Source: Dipteris shenzhenensis (taxonomy: Eukaryota > Polypodiophyta > Polypodiopsida > Gleicheniales). Taken from it: a DNA stretch of 64,000 nucleotides. This document shows, piece by piece, positions 32,836 through 44,719 of this stretch. Both the position numbers and the translations under genes were made by a program. The notes below the pieces were generated by a model. It had not been told where the DNA came from and searched no databases. It saw only the letters and a list, made by a program, of their open reading frames with translations. Where the stretch lies: NCBI GenBank assembly GCA_047967505.1, contig CM106541.1, one strand, 5' to 3'. How positions within the stretch are numbered: the stretch's first letter is position 1; every line of letters begins with the position of its first letter.

Positions 32836-35800
32836 ATGAATGCTTCCGTCGATGGCGATGGCGATCACGATCAGGAAGCTCAATCAAACAGCGTTGAAGT
32901 CTCTGGCTTGCAATTCTCTTACCCAGGACAGCCTCCCTTCATTATCGACTTGCATCTTGATCTTAAGCCTGGCTCCCGTTGCCTCCTCGTTGGAGCCAAC
33001 GGATCCGGTTTGTTTTGCAACACCCTTCCCCTCAGTTTCATTTTTTTGCATCGCCGATAGATTTCTTTCTGCGGATCCTTGCCTCGTTTGAACGTGCTGA
33101 CGGTTCTCCGTTCTTTGTTGAATCGCATTGGAGATGATTTCGCAAATTTCAATGGATTTGCCCAGAAACGCATCCTGACGTTATCTCAAAATGCCTATGC
33201 AGGAAAGACAACCCTTCTAAAAATATTAGCGGGAAAGCACATGGTGGGAGGGACAAATGTGGTTCGCGTGCTTGGTCGTTCTGCCTTTCATGACACTTCC
33301 TTGGTGTGCACTGGTCAGCTTGCTTACTTAGGCGGTTCCTGGAGCAAAACTGTAGGCTGTGCGGTAAGTTACATATATATATATATATATTCAGGTTTTT
33401 GTTGGAATATAGATAACGACAAAGCTGGGATTTCCAGAACGTTGGTGAGATCGAGAATGCAGCTATTTTAATATTTCCGGATTAGGGGAATTTACGTGGG
33501 CAGTGCGATTAGACAAGTTTGTTATTTATTGAACCGATGCTTTTGGAGTTCCGATTCTATACGGTTGAATGAGAAGCTTAGTAACTCTTCGAGGTATCAG
33601 AGCACTTATATAGGTGAATGATTTGAGAGTGCGGTTGTTCTTCTCTCCACTCAGCATCTGTGGAAATGGATCCAGCTTGCTGTAACATTATTGGACATCG
33701 ATTTTTGAAGCTTGGAGATCAGGGTAGTCACAGCATTTACGGTTCTCTGAATCAGTGTCTGCGTTGTTCAAGTGCTGCTGCTGCTGTGCCAGTAGTGTCA
33801 TCACGCAAGCTGGAATGGATCATGTATTGAAATACTAAGGATCTCAATTACATGAGAACATTGTCATATAGCGGCCTATTTGAGTTTCGCTTTGAATTCT
33901 CTTCTAAAAACACAAACCCTGTCCTATCTTAGCATGTGTGGAAAACGTTTCCAGCCAATTGTTATAAAATTGGACTGTGATCTCCCTTGGGAGGTTGCAG
34001 ATTAGGATTGTTACGTGGCACATGAACAAAGTATGCTGTGTTGGGATGCTTTACAGAAATCTTATAGTGTAGAGTTCTAAGCGCTGCAGTTGTGCCACCA
34101 TGTGTAAGCATGTGAAAGCCATATACATAACAATAAGCCCATATAGAGAATAGTAAGCCCTTTCTTATATTGTGGCCTACCACATGATGAATATTTAAAC
34201 TGCAATCTGCTTTGTTAAGGAGCAGATAATTTACATAAGGCAATGAAACTAAGAGCTTCTCGACAACGGAGGTCTGCTCTCGTTTCCGTGATCAAAGTAG
34301 ATGCTCGCGGTGTCTGACTGCCTCATGAATGAAGGCAGCTAAGCTTCTCTGGTCTGGAAAGGAGAGAAAGCGGGACAATATCCCAGAACTATCTTTGAAG
34401 AGGCAATAGAAGCGTCCTCGAATCTCATAGTATACTGGGCATCTGAAAATGAAATGCTCCTCCGACTCAATCTCCTGTGTGTCACATAATGTGCATATGC
34501 GCCTCTCCTTGTGCAAACCCTCAACCTTGCCACTCTCAATGCTAAGTGTATGTGAAGACCAAAAACTGCCCAATAGAGATCCTTAAAGAGTGGGGTAGGT
34601 AGATGTGCGTATATCCTGGTGGGTCGATAAAACCCTCCACTGTGATATGTAAACAATGATCCCTGTAGAAGCTGAGCTTCACTGGAAGCTCGCTCTGTCC
34701 AGGTCCTGAAAGTGTGTAGCCACAAAAGATCCTCACGAATGACCTAGTTGACCTCATGAGACAGGACAAGGGAAAAAGGTGCGTCAATGTTATACTGGAA
34801 GGGGGGAAGTCTATCTATGTGGAGTCCCAATCACTCAAACCATCTCTCTGTGTGTGCAAACTAGCATCTCTGATCACCTGTTTCTGATAGTGCCATAGAG
34901 GAGGACAATGCTAGCCACGGTAATCTGTTGCGTCCATAAGTGCATAGGTAGGTGATAACATGAAATGCTGCATCAAGTTGTAGTGGAGATGACCCAAACT
35001 TAGCCTGAATGATCTGGTGAGGAACTGATGCCTTATTGCGAATCATCCGTGATAGCATAAGAATCTATAGGCGCTGCATCGCCCACCCTATATCTGACAG
35101 ATCCGGCCTCCAACTAGGGCTGCCATATATCCCCTCTGGGTGGACCAAGGAGTCAAAAAGCAAGCCCTTGGTCCGCAGGTCCTGGAAATGTGAATGGAAG
35201 CACTACCTCTCTAGTTTGGCCAATGAAGCGTATGCTCTGCTCAATCAGGCCTGCATCACCGGTCTCATAGTAAAGATAGGTCCAGAGAAGAGAACCCCTA
35301 GGTCATACACCTAAGTGTGAGGATGTGATCCATGGTCCCATGATCACGTTAGAATCTAGCCTGTCCATCTGCTCTAAGTCCCTGCATCTTTGCGAATTGA
35401 CTGACCTCAGAATCAAGCACTGATGTATAAATCTGGACATGACATGTCTGATCATAATGGTCCTGTAGTTCTCGGCCATTATGAAGTTTCATCACGGCAT
35501 CCTTCACACCCTTCCTAATGAAGAGTGTGTAGGATGTGGGGCGGGGTATGTGTGAGAGGTCAGGAGCTGGCTGATTTGGGATATCATAAAGCGTGCGTGC
35601 ATAATTATGCCAGACTTGAGTGTTAGTGAGTGGTGAAGGGGACTGCCCCTCTAGAAATCTCTACCAAAAGTCCTTAGAGTTGTTACCATACAGAATATTT
35701 AGTAGTTCCTCCTCGTTTCGGTGGACGAAATCTAGCTTCTTCCTACGTACCAATTGATGGTACTCATGTAGTGTCTCTGGTTCATTCAGGAGGTGGTTTT

Positions 35801-37010
35801 TGGTTTTGAATCTAAGTTGACAGCGTAAAGCCTTGCACTCATCATCGTACCAGCTATTACAAGGGGCGGTCCTAGGTGGTGGTGGGTGAGTGGAGCGAGT
35901 AGTGTGAGGGAAAACGTGAAGGGCACCCTCGTGTAGTGAGCGGGTGACCATAGGAGCACGATCCTCTAGTAAGGGTATAAAGTCAATATATGTGAGAAGT
36001 ATGTAAAGGCGAGCTGAATATGTAGGTGAGAGGCTGCGATCGAAATGTATGTCATGATAAGTTGTGTGAGTGATCTATGGAGTGGGAGGTACTGTGAGAT
36101 GGGATGTAGAGATACTAAAGAAAAGGTATGTGTGATCAGCCCCGGGAGGATAGGGTGCAACCGTAAAACCAGTGATACAAGAGGTGAAGGCAGAGGATCC
36201 CATGATGTAATCAACAACGCTAGAGCCCCCTCCACGTGGGAAGCATGTAAAACCACCTAAGGAGGGCCATCTATCAAGACCATTATAAATAATAAGATCA
36301 TGCATCTTGCTTAGATCTAACAGAGCCTGCCCGTAAGATGTGACCGAAGCTCGTCTATTAGCTGAAACTTGCATATGAACCTACTTCTTCAAGATCAATG
36401 TCTGGCAGTAGAATGGAATTGTCTTTGAAATCGAGAAGTGGTACCTGACGAACCCCTGTCCTTGTGTTGAAGTCCCCAACCAGGAGGACTTAGGCAGGAA
36501 GCCTTCACTTCCACACATGAGAGTTTTTGGGTCTCTTGCATATGTTCATGTACCATCTCAGCTGAGACATAAGCTTGATGACAAGGCAATCAAATGCATA
36601 TTTATTGGTTACAGCCAGGAGAGCAGAGGGTATTGGTTATACCAACCAAATACTGGGAAGATGAGGTCTCGCGGGGGAAGTAGCATACTGCAACAACAAA
36701 TCCCGGCTGTCTGTATGTCGGATCGGATCCAGAGAAATTTGGAGTGTGTATCTTTCCGCTCTATTGAGATGGTCCCCAAAAGGGTGGACCTGTAAAGAAC
36801 TGCTACTCCTCCCAATCCTCGTACCCCCCTTGTGTCTCTTGTCTCATCTTTGTAAGCAGTCTCCCATGTGTACCCACTGACTATCGGTAGTGGGCGCTTT
36901 GGACTCTGATGTGTTTGTATAAAAGACTATGTCACGACCTGTATAAGATTCTGAGAAGTTCCTTGGTTCTGACCATAAGGTACTATTATAGTTCCAAATG
37001 GTACACACAG

Positions 37011-37062
<52 letters not shown>

Positions 37063-37194
37063 GTGCCCGATCTCTTTCTTCCTTTTCCTGTTGAGCTATC
37101 TGAATGTGCTTTTCCTTTCTTTTTCGCTGCTCGTAGGCATACTTCTCAGGTTCTGACCATAAGGTACTATTATAGTTCCAAATGGTACACACAG

Positions 37195-37238
<44 letters not shown>

Positions 37239-40200
37239 GTGCCCGATCTCTTTCTTCCTTTTCCTATTGAGCTATCTGAATGTGCTTTTCCTTTCTTTTT
37301 CGCTGCTCGTAGGCATACTTCTCAGGTCTCTTGGGGAGCTTCTTTTGCTTTCTGGGCTGCTTGGAGATTTCCTCTCTAGCCTCCTGTGTCACGAGGACGT
37401 GAATTTATGGGACTTTTGATTTGCGACTCCCATAATTTACGCGTGATTGCCTCGAGCCTCTAGGGCGCGAGAGTCTGGCCAGGTGCACGAGACTTGGGGA
37501 ATTAAAATTCCTAGTGGGCCCTTGGAAATTGTGAATGTGTGCCCAGTTACTAGGCAATTAATTCCTAGGACCAAATTGTGCAACAGGGGGCCAAAGAGTG
37601 GTGCAAGAAAAAATTGCTATTTTGGGCACGGGACTCTAAAATCAGCACAAGACACCTGTTTGGCATGCAGGAGGCCAAAAAGCAAACAGAAAAGTCGAAC
37701 TTTTCTTTGAGGGCTGTTTTTTGAACCACAAAAGAATAGGGAGAGGCAAGTCACAAGCTAGGAAAGTGCTCCAGGGCTATTCTATCACATCGCCTTGCTG
37801 ATTTTTGACTACCAGTGGCAGTCTGTGGGCTATTGGTGGGCTGCCAGGGCTGCTAGAAGCTCAAAATTGAAAACAAAATTCGTTTTTGTGCCAAGAGCAT
37901 CCATATAAGTTTGTTTTTGCTGCTTCCAGGCTGCACAGAGGCTGCTACAGGTGCTGTGGGCTGTTTTGGAGCTGAGCAGGAGCTTCTATAGGGATTTCGA
38001 ACTGTTTTTGGTTGCTTTTGGGCTGTTGCTGCTGGTTTTGGATCTTTCCAGGCTTGGGGCGCTAGCGTTTGGGGCCAACCGGTGTCCTTGTTTCTGAGTA
38101 GGAGCTCTCTAGCTCCCTGTGATTAGTTTGTGGTGATTGATTGTTTGATTAATTACTATGTATGCTGTAGTTAAAGTGGATCCCATCACCCTTTAATCTA
38201 AGAAGGCTGGTTTCATCCTGGGTGGCCCCGAACCAGATCCTCCCTCAGTTTCTGGAGTGGAGCATCCGGGCAAAGAGGTTTTCTGACTCTGAGGCTACAT
38301 CTGCTTATGGCCTGCATCATGGTGACCATGGCTGATGGGGATACTTATGCCTCTGCTGATGGAGGTGCTACTGGTGGAGGGACTGTTTGCGGTGCTGCAG
38401 GCTGCCTTCCTGGATCTGTGCTACACAGTCTTGAGAAAAAAATCTGAAGCTCTGGCACAAATGTAGTAGGTAAGATGACTAACTTCCTCTCTTGCTAGCC
38501 TATTATCTTCTCCTGAGCGGAATGTATAAGCTGTGAAATACATACAATACGCTTCTGGGGTTGATCCTGGAATGAGGAAGGGGGTAGTCATGTATATAGG
38601 TTTGGACCACTTCTGCTGCTAGCCAACCCCCCTTGTGGAGCCTGATTAGCCCTGTTTCTGTGCTGTCAACAAGCCCAACTTGCCACCTGGCAGTTGGGTG
38701 CTGCACCCGTCTGCTTACAGCCACTTGGCAGCCCTGCATTGGCTGCTGGCCTGGTCTTCTGGCACTGCTGCTGCAAACCTGCCAGCAAGGCAGCCGTGCC
38801 ATGGGCTTGCAGATGGCCATGATGACTTTGCATGTTTCACTTCTCTGATCAAAACAGATTTTCTTTAGCTTTTATTGTTCTTCCATGATCATGAATAGAA
38901 TGAGGCTGGGTCATTAAGATACATATTTTGCTTCAACATGGCAAACATATTTAAGTGTCAACCATTCTGGATTGTAAGTGTGCACTAGTGTAGACAGGGC
39001 TTGCTTGGATCATGTTTCTAGTATATTTGGTATTTGGCCACTTACCCTGGCTAAGATATTTTTGACACTATCCCCTATGCATATAGGTTCTAGATTAACG
39101 GATGCAACGTATTTCAAAAAATGAGTGAGCTCAATGTCACTATCTACGTATATGTGTTAAGAACATTGACTGTGGGCCATGAACAATATTAGAGGATGAT
39201 CACAGATCTATTGCTTGAATGATGGTTAACATTGGTCTCTAATTCAACAAAAAATTTCATTGCGTTGGCAGGGTGAAATTCCGTTGCAAGGGGATTTCTC
39301 TGCTGAGCACATGATTTTTGGAGGTAGTCATGTTATCTGGACTGTAGCTTTAATGGTCGTATTTCAGCCCCCCTTTTTTGTCCAATATGATTTAAGTTAA
39401 ATGGCGGCATCAATGCAGTGGAGGGGGCTGATCCCATGCGAAGGGAGGAGTTGATAGAACTCTTGGATATTGACCTGGAGTGGAGAATGCACAAGGTTTC
39501 TGATGGCCAACGGCGGCGGGTTCAGATTTGTATGGGTCTTTTACAACCCTTTCAGGTATATTGCTGATTTTGTCAAATTTAAGTGCACAACAATTGAGGA
39601 CAAATTATTTCAGAAAGTTTTTGTGCTGTCAGTAGGAACCTGGTCCCCAGGAAATTCATGATTGAGTTAGCATGACTGTTGTGACAGGTATTATTATTGG
39701 ATGAGATAACAGTGGATCTAGATGTTGTAGCTCGAATGGATTTGCTAAGCTTTTTTGTCAGAGAATGTGAAGAGGTAATAGTGATGCTCTTTTTAACCTT
39801 GAGTACAAAAATCTGGGTCCTGTTTTTTGTTTGGGTTTAAAGGGTTTTGAAAGCTAACAAAAATGTGATGAATTCATACTTACAACACTGGCCAACAGGA
39901 ATGACTATGTATGCCACCCCCAAGAGACCCATTCCAAAAGGATCATAACATTCCTTGTAATTTTCTGCACCTGACGTAAAAAGATGTCACCCATCGACCT
40001 CATGTGACTCTGCTCAATTCAACAAGAGAAAAATGGCAAACTTTCGTAGTTTGTGTTTTCTGGGAAAACAATTTGACAGAAATGGGCATTGTCATTTTGA
40101 ATTTGAATATAAATGAACAACATTGACTAAAGTCGCTGCAAGACCTCAAGACCTTTAGTCATATACTAGCAGCACTAATGTTTGGGTAAGGGGATATGGA

Positions 40201-40512
40201 TTATTCTAAATCATGGAATGTTGATTGTAGAGGGGTGCGACAATCGTATATGCAACCCATATCTTTGATGGTTTAGAGTCTTGGGCATCTCATTTGGCAT
40301 ATGTGGAGGATGGGAAAATGAGGCGCCTACAGAGGATTATGGAAATCCCCGAGCTCAGTTCCATCAGGCATGCTAAGAATTTGCTGCAAGTTGTCGAGTC
40401 TTGGCTGAGGAAGGAGAGGGAAGCAAGGATGCAGGCAGAACATAACACTTCTGTTAAACCTGTTCTTCCTTCTCCGTGGGCATCAAGCCGCCATATGGCC
40501 TACTATCGTTGA
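32836..40512 (+). CDS. ABCI20-like: Soluble ABC ATPase, ABCI19/20/21 (NAP) group, six exons
   Basis: Model: join(32836..33007, 33203..33363, 39272..39323, 39419..39555, 39688..39774, 40231..40512). It totals 891 nt (296 aa). All introns are GT-AG with consistent phase. There is one nucleotide-binding domain and no membrane segments. Walker A is GANGSGKT (53-60). The signature is [10 protein letters not shown] (155-164), in place of LSGGQ, as usual in this group. Walker B is VLLLDE (175-180) and the H-loop His is at 213 (YATHIFDG). Family blocks [47 protein letters not shown] and [11 protein letters not shown] are intact. In Arabidopsis the relatives form an ER-associated complex linked to cytokinin responses; the substrate is not established. 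The N-terminal 18 residues are acidic and variable. No defect was seen, so it is probably functional. Intron 2 is 5.9 kb, the others 95-456 bp. Confidence 0.93.
34240..36815 (-). mobile_element. LINE antisense within ABC gene intron 2, internally deleted
   Basis: Minus-strand order: endonuclease start at 36815-36666 ([20 protein letters not shown]); endonuclease core with VGDFNTRTG near 36480 and [20 protein letters not shown] plus SSVVDYI at 36375-36075; linker [17 protein letters not shown] near 35850; RT segment [20 protein letters not shown] near 35420. The sequence then jumps to the late-RT and thumb region ([20 protein letters not shown] near 35040) and ends in the zinc motif [20 protein letters not shown] at 34500-34430. 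The YxDD-bearing RT core is missing, and stops and frame changes occur throughout. The C-terminal motif closely matches the LINE piece at 8 kb. Confidence 0.85.
36490..36663 (+). mobile_element. Copia integrase C-terminal fragment inside the LINE
   Basis: The plus strand encodes [20 protein letters not shown] followed by [14 protein letters not shown] and [11 protein letters not shown], the conserved end of copia integrase. LINE endonuclease sequence continues on the minus strand on both sides, so 170-odd bp of copia DNA replaced or was inserted into LINE DNA. Confidence 0.85.
36955..37330. repeat. Two-copy tandem duplication (about 184 bp) carrying (AG)n
   Basis: GGTTCTGACCATAAGGTACT occurs at about 36964 and 37149. 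Each copy then has GGTACACACAGACACAGAG, an AG tract (46 and 38 bp) and AATAGTGCCCGATCTC. The copies are nearly identical outside the AG tract. Confidence 0.9.
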
Positions 40513-40696
40513 CTTAACAATCTTTGATAAGCTGAATATCAATGGCAAAATTTTATGGGTTATTGTTGAAACTTTGTAGCCATCTGACATTATTATTGGC
40601 CACTTCTATTTGTGGACTCGTACAACAAGTAGGCATCAATGGTGCTCTTGGGGCAGCTCATATGTGTGACGTATTTGTCGTTGTTATGATGATTAG

Positions 40697-40737
<41 letters not shown>

Positions 40738-40781
40738 AGATGCAGATACGTGTGTTGTGCTGCCTATGGCCGCAGGCAGCA

Positions 40782-40822
<41 letters not shown>

Positions 40823-41460
40823 CTCTGTGCAGCACAGAGAGAGAGGGAGAGAGGGAGAGATGATATTATTAATGTCTGTTGGAGGCGCAACACAATCTCT
40901 GGAAGTGTACTACAAGTTGCAGATCCATAGTTAGCTATGTTTCATGTATTGCTAAGGCGTGTGCCTTGTCTAAGCCTTACCACGGTGTTCCAAGTCTGCT
41001 TTAACGTTTTTGCTGGCTGCCCAAAGGGATGATGCAGACTCATGTTGACAGAACTGTTAACGATGACATACAAGAACTGTACTGTGCTCATAAAAAATGT
41101 CTCCTGACTGGCATGATTTGCAAACTTCATTTTCCCTTGGTACATTCTCCAAGTTCATGAGAGGTGGTCCTTAGTTTTTTACTGGTCTTCTCTTGAACAG
41201 AAAGATGTTCTCATTAAGATACTTCTGCCTCAGCATTCAGCTGATTTCTCTTTTGTAGAAGGCCATCTTCTCCTTCAGTGCAAGGTCCTGGCTAGGAGTT
41301 TCTATGTTAAGAGAGCAAGAGAGAGCGAGAGAGAGGCCAGTCTAATTTGACATGTTCTGCCTTTTGAGACTGCTGAATTTCTTCTATAAGATCCTGCAGA
41401 TAAATTTGCTTTGAAGCTATTTGACTTTGATAATAAGTATTTTTCATAAGAGGTAAGAGA
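40513..41460. other. 3' flank of the ABC gene with CT tracts
   Basis: (CT)n tracts lie at about 40699-40736 and 40786-40818. The second is followed by GTGTCTCTGTGCAGCACAGA and then GAGAGA repeats, which can fold into a pyrimidine/purine hairpin at about 40786-40862. No gene was found. Confidence 0.6.
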
Positions 41461-43380
41461 TAATCCAAGAAGGTGGTTACTACTCCCCTGCTAGCTCCTT
41501 TCTTTCCCCCGCCCACCCTTCTTCTGCCCTCTTCTTCTTGCTTGCAGCCTCCCGCTCCCACTTCTGGGTCTGTAGCAGCCCGTCTTGGGCTGCCTTCCCC
41601 CAGGGGGTTTCAGCCTTCCCTGCCAGCCCTTGGCTGTCCTCCGGCCTGTTTTTAGGGCCGTGGCAAGGCTTGGTAAAGGCGCAGCCCCTCCCAGCCCCTT
41701 CAGGGCCTTCTTGGCCCTCTAACAACCAGCCTGAGGGCTGGTTTCAGCCCCTTACTGCACCCTCAAACCCTTTCCCACGACCCGCATTCTCCTCTGCCCG
41801 CAAGGCTCCCTAGGTTCCCTTGAGCCTCCCGCCCGCCCCTTCTTTTGGTTGCTCCACCTTCCCTTTTTCTGCCATCCCCCTTTTCTCTCCTGTGCTAGTA
41901 GGAGCAGCTTTGTGTTTTGACATCGGGGATCATTATCTTGTGTGGTGACTCTTTGCCTGGCAAGAGGGGCTCTCATGGATATGGCAGATCGCTTGACCCC
42001 TCGAAGTTGCGCCCTAGCCATTCGGATCTCCATTTCCTCATAGGACAGTAGGAGGTGCACATAGCCATTCAAATTACCCTTTCCCGAGTGGACAAGGAGG
42101 AGGTGCAGATAGCCATATAGTCACTTCAGGACAGAGCAGGGGCCGCACTATGGGTCTCACACCCACTTAAGAGTTGAGTTTGAGACTAGATTCAGGGGAG
42201 CTTGGCACTCAAGGGTGATCGCATTCAAGAGGTTATCGTCTATTGTAGAAGAGTCCTCCAACTGAGTTCCCCCGTGATTGCGGAGGCCCTTGTGGAGTAG
42301 AGCCCCATCATATTCCCTTGCTCTTACTTGGTATTCTCGATACCTTGGTACCACAGTTTTATGGTAGACGGCACGTCATTTGTCGAGGTTCTAGAGACGC
42401 TATCCTTCCTAAACAATGTAGGCCCATTCTGTTCTTGCTTCGAATCCGATGGAGTTTCTAGCATGCTTGGTCCTTGTGGAGGATGGTCTTCGGCGGCTCA
42501 GGGTGATTACTGAGTTCCTAGAGTTCTTGTTCGAGGAGGTTCTTTTAGAGATCGTGGAGAGGGTGAGTTCGGGTAGAGAGTCGAGGTCTCATGCCTCCTA
42601 GGCAAGTGCCTTACAGATGGGGTACTTGATAGTAGCTTGCCCTTGTAGTGCAGGTCATGTTTGCCATGCACAACAATGACAAGGGCAGCATCGGGAGAGG
42701 GCAGAGGATAGACGTTGTAGAGATCCCTCGGGTTGAGCCATCGGGGGTTGGACTCACGTGGACTGCAAGAAGCCTGGCAAGAGAAGTCGCAAAGAATTAA
42801 AGGCATCATTCACATTGATGATAGTAGGGGAGCCGCATGAGTTGCCCCCATCGGCCCTCCTACCCAGAGAGGGCTCCCTCAGGGCAACCTTGACACTTGG
42901 AGGTAGAGGTGTTCTTTGATCTTCCAACATATATTCTTCCCTCAGCACAGGATTCTCAGCTAACTGAGGAGACTTCACGGGGCCACGTGCCCTCCCTCCA
43001 GACCCCCTTTATCTTTCGCTCCCACACTACATTGCCCCCAGCCCCCTCTCCCCCTTTGCCACCTCCCATTGCCCCTTTAGCACAGTTGATTCCCGTTCTC
43101 GAGTCATTCCATCCCCCCCCCCCCCCCCCCCCCCCCCCAACTTCGACTTCCACCTCCCTCCCTCCTCTTGTGTTGCGATGCCCACCCTTCCCTAAGTTGA
43201 ATAATCACTCTAGCTAGAGCTCAACTTCCTTGCCCTAGTTTCAATTTGCCCCTTTATCGAGCCAGGGCATGGCTTTTGCAATGTCAGCATAGGATATTCC
43301 CTCCCTTTTCTTAGTCCTCACGGCGGTAGTTAAAGCCTTGCCTAGGGAAGTGCGCATGGAACTATCTCAATGTCCCAGGT
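41461..43380. other. C/T-rich unassigned DNA with a 26-bp poly-C run
   Basis: Open frames here are low-complexity Pro/Ser-rich shadows. A run of 26 C lies at 43113-43138. Repeated words AGGAGGTGCA(C/G)ATAGCCAT occur at about 42050 and 42100. No domain was recognised. Confidence 0.5.
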
Positions 43381-43569
43381 GATTATCACATTGCATTGGA
43401 GACATTAGCTTTGAACTTGCAGCCTTGCCAAGAGGTAACTATTGGAGTTGTTGGGAGCACTTCTCATCCTTCTTGGACAATTATCCCATTGCATTAGAGA
43501 CGTCAACTTTGAACTCGCAGCCTTGCAAAGAGGTAACTATTGGAGCTATTGGGAGCACTTCTCGTCCTT
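43381..43569. repeat. Two-copy tandem duplication, offset 98 bp
   Basis: ATTATCACATTGCATTGGAG (43382) and ATTATCCCATTGCATTAGAG (43480) start copies that both contain AAGAGGTAACTATTGGAG and GGGAGCACTTCTC. Confidence 0.9.
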
Positions 43570-43722
43570 TCAGGGCATTAATTCCATAGTCACATGAGAG
43601 GTGTAGTGGAGTCCCCTTTTTGACTTTATGATGCAGGATTAAATGTTTCGCAAGGGTTTGGCCATCAAGGGAAGGAGCTTTGGACCGGCCCATGGTCATA
43701 GCACCACCTTTCAGCTTGCTTT

Positions 43723-43768
<46 letters not shown>

Positions 43769-43915
43769 CATGGGTTTAGTAGTTGTTTTGATCTGTTGTT
43801 CGGTCCAACGAGCAGCTCTAACAAGTTAAACACTAGCCATCGAACCATTGCGCCATTAAGCTAGGAATGGAGGCCTAATGCAGTGGGTTGTGAAGGTGCA
43901 TTAATACTTAATTTC

Positions 43916-44488
43916 TTACTTTTTAGCCACCGGGCTTATAGCCACTGAAATTGCCACCTTGGCTCTTGCAGCCACTTGGCTTGCATGATGGGATGACCAT
44001 CTGATACCACCGCTATGGCTAGCTAAGTTTGCAATGCGCTTCAAAGGGAGTTCGGAGTTTTGTCCTTTCCCCCCTTCAAAACGAAGTGTCATGTTGCTTG
44101 TCAATTGCAATTTGAGCAAAACATGCAATTGCTCGTCGAGGTGGTTGGGTGGGAATTGGCTATTTAAGTGCCATGTAGCCTCGTCCCCTTCAGAGCCAAT
44201 CATGCCTCTTGTGTGTTGTTGTAGATAGACTACCCCACATCCAAACCCTCTTCTAGTGGCTAGAAATCCGCAATTGTCACATAGGCTTTTACTCATAGGA
44301 AGGCCTTGTTTGCCATGCGTGATGAGTTGCAATGTGCATGGGCTACATATCTTGCACTTTTGTAGCCATAAATAATTGAGACTTTGATAGGAGTTGCAAC
44401 GACCCTTGGTGGGACTTCTTATGATATAGGAGCACATGTTTTTATTTCCGAATTTCAAACAACACCACCATCTCCTCTTCTTTCTCAA
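43916..44488 (-). CDS. 190-codon open frame of unknown nature
   Basis: The frame starts MRKKRRWWCCLKFGNK and holds several Cys pairs (CKICSPC, CDNCGF, GFGCG) without a zinc-finger spacing I know. Its C-terminal 60 residues are Ala/Ser/His-rich. No intron signals or conserved family were seen. It is the longest uninterrupted frame outside retroelements and repeats in this half of the window. Chance or an unknown repeat family are both possible. Confidence 0.25.
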   Translation of the reverse strand: MRKKRRWWCCLKFGNKNMCSYIIRSPTKGRCNSYQSLNYLWLQKCKICSPCTLQLITHGKQGLPMSKSLCDNCGFLATRRGFGCGVVYLQQHTRGMIGSEGDEATWHLNSQFPPNHLDEQLHVLLKLQLTSNMTLRFEGGKGQNSELPLKRIANLASHSGGIRWSSHHASQVAARAKVAISVAISPVAKK

Positions 44489-44719
44489 GTGAAGCTATGA
44501 CTCAGAATCTCGAGATTTGAGGAGATCCAAGTAGGTCTTTCAATAGGACTGGAAATCCTTATCAAGCGACTTCAAATCCTTTCATCTTACAGATGTATAC
44601 ATATTTTAAATATAGCTTAAGCTTATGCTACGAGAAGATAACCCTCTCTTGTAGGACTTTTTGGGAGATGTAAAGGATGAATCTTGACAAAAAAAGGAAA
44701 TTACAAATATATGAATCAT

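Larger units (their letters stand above)
33364..39271 (+). other. Intron 2 of the ABC gene, 5.9 kb, filled with retroelement DNA
   Basis: The donor GTAAGT at 33364 and the acceptor GGCAG before 39272 bound an intron that holds an antisense LINE, a copia piece, a duplicated AG microsatellite block and unassigned leader-like DNA. 33364-34240 and 37380-39270 contain no recognisable gene. The stretch 37800-38060, rich in GGCTGTT and GCTGCT words, looks like a retrotransposon leader (inference). Confidence 0.85.
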
